A model generated the notes under the pieces. That model was not told the origin of the DNA and did not search any database. It worked only from the letters and a program-made list of their open reading frames with translations. Both the position numbers and the translations under genes were made by a program. This document shows positions 1 through 5,888 of a DNA stretch of 6,204 nucleotides, piece by piece. The DNA comes from SIG578 sp036311245 (lineage in GTDB: Bacteria > Bacillota > Clostridia > Oscillospirales > Ruminococcaceae): the NCBI GenBank assembly GCA_036311245.1, contig JAXJQH010000147.1, forward strand, positions 1-6,204. Reading direction: 5' to 3'. The stretch's first letter is position 1, and the number at the start of each line of letters is the position of its first letter.

Positions 1-2
1 CC

Positions 3-68
3 GAGTATATACCCGATATAAAGCCCCCTCGCGGCAGGAAAAAGCCCCCATTCAGACCTTTTGAATAA
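3..68 (+). CDS. Possible 3' end of an upstream gene (partial, unidentified)
   Basis: An open frame entering from the left edge ends at TAA 66-68, ten bases before a strong intrinsic terminator. It would encode a short C-terminal tail rich in proline, lysine and arginine (it contains PPRGRKKPPFRPFE), and its codons look ordinary for this sequence. The second frame is also open, up to TGA 62-64, so the frame choice is not secure. Only about 21 residues are visible and no family can be assigned. The main support is position: something transcribed rightwards should end just before the terminator at 78-107. Confidence 0.3.
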   Translation, partial: EYIPDIKPPRGRKKPPFRPFE

Positions 69-77
69 TACGCCCGC

Positions 78-112
78 AAAAGCGCTCTCGTCACAGGGAG
101 CGCTTTTTCATT
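78..112 (+). terminator. Intrinsic terminator of the upstream transcription unit
   Basis: A perfect 10-bp stem pairs AAAAGCGCTC (78-87) with GAGCGCTTTT (98-107) around a 10-nt loop and continues into a T-rich run (104-108, then 111-115 after CA). This is a textbook rho-independent terminator, partly symmetric because of the A-tract on its 5' arm. It separates upstream transcription from the xpt promoter. A second, much weaker hairpin (GCTT 119-122 with AAGC 130-133, followed by six T) lies just downstream and may reinforce it. Confidence 0.85.
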
Positions 113-161
113 TTTGCCGCTTGATTTATAAGCTTTTTTGAGATATATTTTTCTTTTTTTG

Positions 162-190
162 TTGACAGTTTATTTACAAAATGCTACAAT
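162..190 (+). promoter_or_regulatory. Sigma-A promoter of the xpt/ABC transporter operon
   Basis: A perfect -35 box TTGACA (162-167) is followed by a 17-base spacer and a -10 box TACAAT (185-190), with one mismatch to consensus. The spacer ends in TGC, giving an extended -10 motif at 182-184. The A/T-rich stretch at 134-160, with long T-runs, could act as an UP element. Transcription should start near 196-198, leaving a 5' untranslated leader of about 110 nt before xpt. Such a strong promoter fits control after initiation by the hairpin in the leader. Confidence 0.85.
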
Positions 191-199
191 ATTTTTATT

Positions 200-258
200 A
201 AAATCATCATTTTATTTTTGCACATTCCGGCTAAAGATGGTCCGAATGATTTTTAGCC
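200..258 (+). promoter_or_regulatory. Structured xpt leader, candidate sensor/antiterminator region of unknown class
   Basis: Several overlapping inverted repeats lie between the transcription start and the terminator. AAAATCAT 200-207 can pair with ATGATTTT 246-253. CATTCCGG 223-230 can pair, with one bulge, with CCGAATG 242-248. GGCTAAA 229-235 pairs perfectly with TTTAGCC 252-258. In addition, 231-240 can pair imperfectly with 257-267, which would take up the 5' arm of the terminator. These pairings exclude one another, as in an attenuator. The purine riboswitch would be expected on a Firmicute xpt, but I cannot find its conserved three-way-junction core (ATATGG-like and GTTTCTACC-like segments). 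The ligand or factor is unknown; a protein operator centred on the 223-248 repeat is an alternative. Confidence 0.5.
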
Positions 259-287
259 AGACTTAAGGTATGTAAGTCTGCTTTTTT
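258..287 (+). terminator. Leader (attenuator) terminator upstream of xpt
   Basis: A perfect 8-bp stem pairs CAGACTTA (258-265) with TAAGTCTG (273-280) around a 7-nt loop, followed by C and six T (282-287). It lies between a near-consensus promoter and the xpt ribosome-binding site, on the same strand, with no complete gene before it. It should therefore cause premature termination of the xpt mRNA unless disrupted. This is the layout of transcription attenuation by a riboswitch or antiterminator. The stem is of only moderate stability, in keeping with conditional function. Confidence 0.75.
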
Positions 288-306
288 ATTATACAGAGGT
301 GCATAT

Positions 307-879
307 ATGGAGCTTCTTAAAGAGCGTATCAAAAAGGACGGGCTCGTTTACCCCGGTAATATATTAAAGGTTGGTAGTTTTTTAAATCATCAGCTTGACA
401 TTGAGCTGCTTATGGAAATGGGCCGTGAGATCAAAAGGCGCTATGAGGGAGTTGGAATCACAAAAATACTCACTGTCGAGGCTTCGGGCATTGCCATTGC
501 AACCGCCTTTGGTATCGTTATGGATCTTCCTGTGCTTTTTGCAAAAAAGCACGCCTCCACAAATCTTGCGGGTGAGGTTTACAGCTCCCGCGTTCACTCC
601 TACACCCACGGAAACTACTACAATATGGTTGTTGAAAAACAGTTTCTTACCCCAGATGACAGTGTCCTTATCGTTGACGATTTTCTTGCAGTGGGCGGAG
701 CGCTCAACGGACTTATTGACATAGTCAACCAGTCGGGCGCGTGTGTCGCCGGATGCGCCATCGCCATAGAAAAGGCATATCAAGGCGGCGGGGACAAGCT
801 CAGAGCGCAGGGCATCAGAGTTGATAGTCTTGCTATGGTGGAAAGTATGACAGACAGCGAGGTCATCTTCCGCGTTTAA
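307..879 (+). CDS. xpt: Xanthine phosphoribosyltransferase
   Basis: This cytoplasmic purine-salvage enzyme transfers the phosphoribosyl group of PRPP to xanthine (less efficiently guanine), giving XMP or GMP. At 190 aa it is close to B. subtilis Xpt (about 194 aa) and alignable along its length. Visible hallmarks are the N-terminal KVGSFLNHQLD segment with L20 and N27 (xanthine contacts in the Bacillus enzyme), the TVEASGIA segment at 56-63, FAKKH at 78-82, the PRPP-binding segment VLIVDDFLA at 120-128, and IEKAYQ at 154-159 with the base-contacting K156. The PRPP loop continues V129-G130-G131 where I recall N-G-Q in the Bacillus protein. The ATG start at 307 has AGAGGTG (295-301) five bases upstream, and the N-terminus matches the family start. 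It is the first gene of the unit, behind an attenuator-like leader and 43 nt before the transporter lipoprotein gene. The family is certain; substrate preference is inferred. Confidence 0.95.
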   Translation: MELLKERIKKDGLVYPGNILKVGSFLNHQLDIELLMEMGREIKRRYEGVGITKILTVEASGIAIATAFGIVMDLPVLFAKKHASTNLAGEVYSSRVHSYTHGNYYNMVVEKQFLTPDDSVLIVDDFLAVGGALNGLIDIVNQSGACVAGCAIAIEKAYQGGGDKLRAQGIRVDSLAMVESMTDSEVIFRV

Positions 880-883
880 TGCG

Positions 884-902
884 TATGTAATTTTTTTACA
901 TA
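884..902 (+). repeat. AU-rich intercistronic hairpin between xpt and the lipoprotein gene
   Basis: TATGTAA (884-890) pairs perfectly with TTACATA (896-902) around a loop of five T. There is no GC-rich stem and no T-tract after it, so it is unlikely to terminate efficiently. It could mark an mRNA processing or stabilising site between a weakly and a strongly translated cistron. It sits directly before the strong ribosome-binding site AAGGAGG (909-915) of the next gene, so the two genes are probably co-transcribed. Confidence 0.4.
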
Positions 903-922
903 AAATTTAAGGAGGAAAAAAC

Positions 923-2197
923 ATGAAAAAGCTTTTAGCACTTCTTCTCACCCTCGCAATGGCACTCTCAATGTGCGTTGCATTCACCGGCTGCGGCGAA
1001 GAGAAAAAAGACCTGCTCGGAATGAGCGAGTCTCCCATTGCTGCTGCAAAACTTGAGGTCGATTACACCGTTCCCGAGGATTTCAAAATCGGTTTCATCT
1101 GCCTGCACGATGAAAACTCCACCTATGACTTAAACTTCCTCAACGCTGTTGACGACATTCAGGAAGCCTTAAGCCTTACCGACGATCAGGTTATCGTTAA
1201 GGTAAACGTCAGCGAAGACGAAATCAGTTATTGCTACGATGCCGCAAAAGACCTTGCAACTCAGGGTTGTGACATCATCTTTGCTAACTCTTTCGGACAC
1301 GAGGCTGCCATGATTAAAGCCGCAAAAGAGTTCCCCGATGTAGAGTTCTGCCACGCTACCGGCACAAAGGCTCACACCGAGAAGCTTGATAACTATCACA
1401 ATGCTTTCGCTTCCATCTATGAGGGCAGATACCTTGCAGGCGTTGCTGCAGGTCTTAAGCTCAACGAAATGATCGAGGCTAAGGAAATCACTGCTGAGCA
1501 GGCTAAGATGGGTTATGTCGGCGCTTACACCTATGCAGAGGTTGTTTCCGGATACACTTCTTTCTATCTCGGCGCAAAATCCGTTTGCCCCTCTGTTACA
1601 ATGGACGTTCAGTTCACAGGTTCCTGGTATGACCCCACCGAGGAGAAAAATGCTGCCGAGGCTCTTATCGCTAAGGACTGCGTTCTTATCAGCCAGCACG
1701 CTGACTCCATGGGCGCTCCCGGCGCTTGCGAGGCTGCAGGTATCCCCAACGTTTCTTACAACGGCGCTACCTATGATGCATGCCCCGAAACCTTTATCGT
1801 TTCTTCCAGAATTAACTGGGCTCCCTACTACAACTACATCATCAGATGCGTTGTAAAGGGCGAGAAAATCGCTGCTGACTGGTGCGGCGGCATCGCTGAG
1901 GGTTCTGTTGCTCTCACCGGAGTTAATCAGGATGTTGCAGCAGAAGGAACCGTTGCAAAGATTAAGGAAACTGTTGAAGGCCTTAAGAACGGCACTATCA
2001 AAGTATTTGATACTGACAACTTCACCGTTGAGGGCAAAAAGCTTACAACCTACACCGCTGACGTTGACGATATGGGCGACTACAAGCCCGACACCGAGGC
2101 TATCGAGAACGGCGCCTTTACTGAGTCCACCAAGCGTTCAGCTCCTTACTTTGATCTTAAGATCGACGGAATCACTCGTCTCAACGAGAAATTCTAA
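923..2197 (+). CDS. BMP/PnrA-family purine nucleoside-type ABC transporter substrate-binding lipoprotein
   Basis: This is the extracytoplasmic binding protein that captures the substrate and delivers it to the permeases encoded downstream. Residues 1-23 form a lipoprotein signal peptide (MKK, a leucine-rich core, then FTG-C), so C24 should be lipidated and the protein anchored on the outer face of the membrane. A short linker leads to a periplasmic-binding fold of the Bmp/Med/PnrA type from about residue 54 (FKIGFICLHDENSTYD) to the C-terminus. Typical segments are DIIFANSFGHE, a GRYLAGVAAGL helix near the hinge, MGYVGAY and a C-terminal CGGIAEGSVALTGVN block. Relatives are B. subtilis NupN (YufN) and Treponema PnrA, both nucleoside binders. 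At 424 aa it is longer than YufN (about 360), with extra acidic sequence in the last 60 residues. AAGGAGG ends 7 bases before the ATG. Codons look more selected than in the permease genes (many GCT, GCC, AAG, TTC), suggesting high expression. The exact ligand is not shown. Confidence 0.9.
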   Translation: MKKLLALLLTLAMALSMCVAFTGCGEEKKDLLGMSESPIAAAKLEVDYTVPEDFKIGFICLHDENSTYDLNFLNAVDDIQEALSLTDDQVIVKVNVSEDEISYCYDAAKDLATQGCDIIFANSFGHEAAMIKAAKEFPDVEFCHATGTKAHTEKLDNYHNAFASIYEGRYLAGVAAGLKLNEMIEAKEITAEQAKMGYVGAYTYAEVVSGYTSFYLGAKSVCPSVTMDVQFTGSWYDPTEEKNAAEALIAKDCVLISQHADSMGAPGACEAAGIPNVSYNGATYDACPETFIVSSRINWAPYYNYIIRCVVKGEKIAADWCGGIAEGSVALTGVNQDVAAEGTVAKIKETVEGLKNGTIKVFDTDNFTVEGKKLTTYTADVDDMGDYKPDTEAIENGAFTESTKRSAPYFDLKIDGITRLNEKF

Positions 2198-2213
2198 TTT
2201 ATTGAATTTAATG

Positions 2214-2252
2214 TTGGGCGGGGCACTAATCTGCCCCGCCCAAATCTCTTTT
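2214..2252 (+). terminator. Strong GC hairpin after the lipoprotein gene, probable partial terminator
   Basis: A perfect 12-bp stem pairs TTGGGCGGGGCA (2214-2225) with TGCCCCGCCCAA (2232-2243) around a 6-nt loop, 16 bases after the lipoprotein stop codon. What follows is only an interrupted T-run (ATCTCTTTT), so termination is probably incomplete. Such elements between a binding-protein gene and its ABC/permease genes commonly reduce downstream transcription and protect the upstream mRNA from 3' decay. That would give more binding protein than membrane complex. Confidence 0.7.
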
Positions 2253-2256
2253 ATGA

Positions 2257-2294
2257 TTTAAAAAAGCTTATCTTTTAAGGTAATCTTTTTTAAA
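2257..2294. repeat. A/T-only inverted repeat upstream of the ATPase gene
   Basis: TTTAAAAAAG (2257-2266) is the exact reverse complement of CTTTTTTAAA (2285-2294), with 18 bases between. It lies between the GC hairpin and the ATPase ribosome-binding site. It could be a protein-binding operator or a weak RNA stem. Chance is possible in such A/T-rich sequence, and I see no convincing -35/-10 pair for an internal promoter here. Confidence 0.35.
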
Positions 2295-2308
2295 CCATAA
2301 ACTTAAGT

Positions 2309-2326
2309 GGGAGGAAAAAGGAATTG
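2309..2326 (+). promoter_or_regulatory. Ribosome-binding site that fixes the TTG start of the ATPase
   Basis: GGGAGG (2309-2314) lies nine bases before TTG 2324-2326. The ATG at 2331 is out of frame, and no in-frame ATG occurs before the Walker A motif. The TTG codon also gives the expected family N-terminus, in which the IELKNITKTFG strand begins at residue 6. The weaker start codon may help to lower ATPase synthesis relative to the binding protein. Confidence 0.8.
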
Positions 2327-3850
2327 GCAAATGCAGCGATAGAACTTAAAAATATTACCAAAACCTTTGGCAGCGTTGTTGCAAACCGAGATGTTTGTCT
2401 TTCCGTAAGCCGCGGAGAAATTCTTTCTATTCTCGGAGAAAACGGAAGCGGAAAAACCACCCTTATGAATATGATTTCGGGAATTTATTTTCCCGACAGC
2501 GGACAGATATTCATAGACGGAAAAGAGGCATTAATCCGCAGCCCTAAAGATGCATTTAATTATAAAATAGGTATGATACATCAGCATTTTAAGCTTGTTG
2601 ATGTTTTTTCGGCAACCGAAAATATTATTTTAGGTCTTAAGGGAAAAGAAAAGTATAATATTAAGGAAGCCGCTAAAAAAGTGCAGGAAATCAGCCATAA
2701 ATACGGCTTTGATATTGACCCTAATAAGAAAATTCACGAAATGTCGGTTTCTGAAAAACAGACGGTTGAAATAATCAAGGTTCTCTATCGCGGCGCCGAT
2801 ATCCTTATCCTTGACGAGCCTACCGCTGTTTTAACCCCTCAGGAAACGCAAAAGCTTTTCTCTATTCTGCGCCGTATGCGTGATGACGGAAAGTCTATTA
2901 TAATAATCACCCACAAGCTGCACGAGGTGCTTTCCCTCTCAGACAGGGTTTCTGTTCTTCGCCGCGGCGAATATATCGGCACGGTAAACACCAAGGACAC
3001 AAACGAATCAGAGCTTACCGAAATGATGGTTGGCAAAAAGATATCCTTAAACATTCACAGAAGCGAGCCTAAGGACTGTGAGGACAGGCTCATTGTTGAA
3101 AACATTGACTGCCTCAGCCGCGAGGGAGTTAAGCTGCTCGATAATGTTTCGTTTACCGCAAAAAGCGGCGAAATTCTCGGTGTTGCAGGTATTGCGGGAA
3201 GTGGACAGCGAGAGCTGTTAGAGGCCATTGCAGGTCTGCAGCATCTCGATGGCGGAAGCATTACATACAACAATCCCAAAACGGGCAGTCACGACAATTT
3301 AAGGGACAAGACACCTCTGCAGATAAGAGAGCTTGGTGTCCGTCTTTCCTTTGTTCCCGAGGACAGACTCGGAATGGGACTTGTAGGAAATATGGGCATT
3401 ACCGACAATATGATGCTGCGAAGCTACAGAAAAGGCAAATCAATGTTTTTAGAGCGCAAGGGCCCGCACGACCTTGCCGAAAAGATTATTTCTGACCTCG
3501 AGGTTGTAACCCCAGGAAGTGAAACCCCCGTCAGAAGGCTTTCGGGCGGTAATGTTCAGAAGGTTCTTGTTGGCAGAGAGATTTCCTCTTCCCCCACCGT
3601 TCTTATGGCGGCGTACCCCGTAAGAGGCCTTGACATCAACTCCTCTTACACCATCTACAACCTTTTAAATCAGCAAAAGGAAAACGGTACTGCAGTTATC
3701 TTTGTTGGTGAGGACCTTGATGTTCTTTTGGAGCTGTGCGACAGAATTTTGATTATCGGCTCGGGCTGCGTAACAGGAATTGTTGATGCAAGAACTGCCA
3801 CAAAAGAAGAAATCGGTCTTCTTATGACAAAGGGAAAGGAGATGCATTAA
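2324..3850 (+). CDS. ABC transporter ATP-binding protein with two nucleotide-binding domains (NupO/YufO-like)
   Basis: This is the energising subunit of the importer on the cytoplasmic face of the membrane. Its 508 aa match the tandem ABC ATPases of sugar and nucleoside importers (B. subtilis NupO is about 510). Domain 1 (about 5-240) has Walker A GENGSGKTT at 38-46, Q-loop Q87, a signature MSVSEKQ at 140-146 and Walker B ILILDEP at 160-166 with catalytic E165; H197 is the switch histidine. Domain 2 (about 256-500) has a degenerate Walker A GIAGSGQRE (289-297, no lysine), a canonical signature LSGGNVQ (406-412) and no Asp-Glu Walker B (MAAYPVRGLD). That is usual for this class and implies one hydrolytic site. 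The serine at S143, where the first signature usually has glycine, is noteworthy. The start is TTG at 2324, nine bases after GGGAGG (2309-2314); the next in-frame ATG is codon 48, inside the Walker A region, so TTG must be used. The stop abuts the permease start. Confidence 0.93.
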   Translation: MANAAIELKNITKTFGSVVANRDVCLSVSRGEILSILGENGSGKTTLMNMISGIYFPDSGQIFIDGKEALIRSPKDAFNYKIGMIHQHFKLVDVFSATENIILGLKGKEKYNIKEAAKKVQEISHKYGFDIDPNKKIHEMSVSEKQTVEIIKVLYRGADILILDEPTAVLTPQETQKLFSILRRMRDDGKSIIIITHKLHEVLSLSDRVSVLRRGEYIGTVNTKDTNESELTEMMVGKKISLNIHRSEPKDCEDRLIVENIDCLSREGVKLLDNVSFTAKSGEILGVAGIAGSGQRELLEAIAGLQHLDGGSITYNNPKTGSHDNLRDKTPLQIRELGVRLSFVPEDRLGMGLVGNMGITDNMMLRSYRKGKSMFLERKGPHDLAEKIISDLEVVTPGSETPVRRLSGGNVQKVLVGREISSSPTVLMAAYPVRGLDINSSYTIYNLLNQQKENGTAVIFVGEDLDVLLELCDRILIIGSGCVTGIVDARTATKEEIGLLMTKGKEMH

Positions 3851-4939
3851 ATGACTTTAAAATTAAATAAAAAACTTTCCTTTCACATTGTAAAGCGTGA
3901 GCCTCTCGCTTGGTATTACAGCCTTGCAATTCGCGCAGCAGCGGTTATTCTGGCTCTTATTGTCTCTGCGGTTATAATAACTCTTTTAACCGATAAAAAC
4001 CCGCTTGCCGTTTACGCTTCTATGATAGACGGTGCCTTTGGGATGGATCTAAGAATTTGGGGCTTATTTCAAGAACTTGCCATCTTGCTTTGTATCTCAC
4101 TTGCAGTTACCCCTGCATTTAAAATGAAGTTTTGGAACTGCGGCGCAGAGGGGCAGGTTTTAATCGGAGGTCTTGCGACAGTTTCGGTTATGATGTTCTT
4201 AGGTAACAAGCTGCCTCTTCCCCTACTTATTGTTGTTATGCTTGCTGCATCGATTTTAGCAGGAATTATATGGGCAGTTTTCCCCGCAATATGCAAAGCA
4301 TACTGGGGTACAAATGAAACGCTTTTTACCCTTATGATGAACTATGTTGCAATTCAGCTCGTTTCATTTTTTCTTAAAACCTTTGTTAAAACAGGCTCAG
4401 GCGTGCTATTTCCTATGCCCGAGTTTGGACTTCCCGTTTTATTCGGTCATCAGTATCTCTTAAACATAATAATTGTCGTCGTTCTGACAATAGTTGTTTA
4501 CATCTATCTTAAATACACCAAGCAGGGATACGAGATTGCGGTTGTCGGCGAAAGTGAAAACACCGCAAATTACATAGGAATTAACGTTAAAAAGGTTGTT
4601 ATCAGAACCCTTGTTGTTTCGGGCGCTCTTTGCGGAATTGCAGGACTTCTCTTAGTTGGCGGAACAAACCACACCATCAGTGCCGAAACCGCAGGCGGCA
4701 GAGGCTTTACCGCTATTATGGTTTCGTGGCTTGCAAAGTTTAATCCCATCTTTATGGTGTTTACAAGCTTCCTTATAGTCTTTCTGCAGAAGGGCTCGCA
4801 GCAGGTTTCTACTGATTTCAGACTTCCTCAGGCAATTTCAGACATTGTTACGGGAATTATCCTTTTCTTTATAATCGGCTGCGAATTTTTCCTGCAATAT
4901 AAAATTGCAATCACTAAAAACGGAAAGGAGTCGGACTAA
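3851..4939 (+). CDS. Nucleoside-type ABC transporter permease, first subunit (NupP/YufP-like)
   Basis: This is an integral membrane subunit of the importer, in the BPD_transp_2 (branched-chain amino acid/ribose/nucleoside) permease family. Its 362 aa are close to B. subtilis NupP (about 348). A short cytoplasmic N-terminus (residues 1-24, basic) precedes roughly nine hydrophobic segments, beginning at 25-47 and ending near 335-355. Family motifs are WNCGAEGQ (95-102), equivalent to the usual FNIGxEGQ, and GTNETLFTLMMNYVA (153-167), equivalent to G-NE-ISTLMLNY. A conserved loop GESENTANYIGIN lies in the second half and probably contacts the ATPase. The ATG follows the ATPase stop with no gap, and its ribosome-binding site AAAGGAG (3835-3841) lies inside the end of the ATPase gene, so the two are translationally coupled. 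It should form a heterodimeric channel with the next gene product. Substrate class follows from neighbours and family, not from any single residue. Confidence 0.92.
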   Translation: MTLKLNKKLSFHIVKREPLAWYYSLAIRAAAVILALIVSAVIITLLTDKNPLAVYASMIDGAFGMDLRIWGLFQELAILLCISLAVTPAFKMKFWNCGAEGQVLIGGLATVSVMMFLGNKLPLPLLIVVMLAASILAGIIWAVFPAICKAYWGTNETLFTLMMNYVAIQLVSFFLKTFVKTGSGVLFPMPEFGLPVLFGHQYLLNIIIVVVLTIVVYIYLKYTKQGYEIAVVGESENTANYIGINVKKVVIRTLVVSGALCGIAGLLLVGGTNHTISAETAGGRGFTAIMVSWLAKFNPIFMVFTSFLIVFLQKGSQQVSTDFRLPQAISDIVTGIILFFIIGCEFFLQYKIAITKNGKESD

Positions 4940-5886
4940 TGTTAGCCTTTCTTGTTAGCGCAATCAGACTTGGTATGGTTTTTCTCTTCGGTTCAACCGG
5001 AGAAATACTAACCGAAAAATCGGGACACCTAAACCTTGGTACCCCCGGTGTTATGTGTGTCGGAGCTTCCTGCGGCTGTTTTGCTGAGTATCTGTATCTC
5101 TCAAAGGTTGGCCCTTACGCTTCTCCCGTTTTGGCAGTGCTTATAGCCGTTGTTGCAACCTTTATCGGCGGCGCCTTGATGGGACTTTTGTTCAGCTTTT
5201 TAACCGTTACCTTAAGAGCAAATCAGAATGTTACAGGTCTTGCTCTTACAACCCTCGGTGTCGGCATTTCAGATTTTATGATTGCCAAAACGGGTACATC
5301 TTTTGGAAGAGCAAGCAAATATTTCACCGCCTCTCTTCCCTTTGCTTCTGACCTTGGATGGTTTGGCGAGCTTTTCCTTTCACACGGATTTTTAATTTAT
5401 CTTGCCATCGCCATTGCGCTCATTTGTTCCTTTGTTTTAAACAAAACGAGAATTGGACTCAATCTTCGTTCAGTCGGCGAAAACCCTGCTACCGCAGATG
5501 CCGCAGGAATAAATGTTTCGCTTTACAGATACCTTGCCACCTGCATCGGCTGCGGAATTTCAGGTCTTGGCGGCCTTACCTTTATTATGGACTACCTTAA
5601 CGGCAACTGGGAATACTGCATTGATGCTTTCGGCTGGCTTTCTATCGCCCTTGTTATCTTTACTGTATGGAAACCCAATCTTGCAATTATCGGCTCAATC
5701 GTTTTTGGCGCGCTTTACATTGCCAGCAGCTATATTACGGGCGTCAGCTTTGCAAACAAAGAGCTGTTTAAAATGCTCCCTTATATTGTTACAATTATTG
5801 TTCTTATCTTTACAAGCATAAGAGATAAAAAGGAAAATCAGCCTCCCGCACATCTCGGTCTTTCTTATTTCAGAGAAGAGCGGTAA
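4939..5886 (+). CDS. Nucleoside-type ABC transporter permease, second subunit (NupQ/YufQ-like)
   Basis: This is the second membrane subunit, pairing with the preceding permease to form the translocation path. Its 315 aa are close to B. subtilis NupQ (about 319). About eight to nine hydrophobic segments are visible, with clear ones near 62-90, 98-115, 145-167 and 278-296. The N-terminal motif GEILTEKSGHLNLGTPG (21-37) is the counterpart of the family's GE-ITE-AGVLNLGxEG, with proline where glutamate is usual. LRANQNVTGLAL (92-103) is the second family motif. The loop VGENPATADAAGIN mirrors the GES-NTANYIGIN loop of its partner, as expected for ATPase-coupling segments. Its ATG overlaps the preceding stop by one base (TAATG, 4937-4941), with AAAGGAG (4924-4930) eight bases upstream: tight translational coupling. 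No obvious terminator follows the gene before the rpmE promoter. Confidence 0.92.
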   Translation: MLAFLVSAIRLGMVFLFGSTGEILTEKSGHLNLGTPGVMCVGASCGCFAEYLYLSKVGPYASPVLAVLIAVVATFIGGALMGLLFSFLTVTLRANQNVTGLALTTLGVGISDFMIAKTGTSFGRASKYFTASLPFASDLGWFGELFLSHGFLIYLAIAIALICSFVLNKTRIGLNLRSVGENPATADAAGINVSLYRYLATCIGCGISGLGGLTFIMDYLNGNWEYCIDAFGWLSIALVIFTVWKPNLAIIGSIVFGALYIASSYITGVSFANKELFKMLPYIVTIIVLIFTSIRDKKENQPPAHLGLSYFREER

Positions 5887-5888
5887 AA

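Noticed and set aside
20..49. Direct repeat AAAGCCCCC at 20-28 and 41-49
   Set aside because: Two copies only, 12 bases apart, in sequence that is probably coding for a proline/lysine-rich tail. Not enough for a repeat array or CRISPR.
119..139. Short hairpin (GCTT/AAGC) followed by six T
   Set aside because: A 4-bp stem is too weak to call as a terminator on its own. At most it assists the strong terminator upstream.
197..306. Guanine/purine riboswitch ahead of xpt
   Set aside because: It was expected from the gene, but the conserved core segments and the three-way junction with two loop-capped arms cannot be laid onto the sequence. I therefore report a leader of unknown class instead.
382..783. 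Long open frame on the minus strand within xpt
   Set aside because: It is the complement of a clearly real gene, has no recognisable family, and has no promoter or ribosome-binding site. It is a shadow frame.
1169..1699. 176-codon open frame on the minus strand inside the lipoprotein gene
   Set aside because: It results from the biased codon use of the highly codon-selected plus-strand gene. No motif or initiation signal supports it.
5358..5821. Overlapping plus-strand frames inside the second permease gene
   Set aside because: The permease frame carries clear family motifs and membrane segments. The alternative frames lack ribosome-binding sites and meaningful composition.
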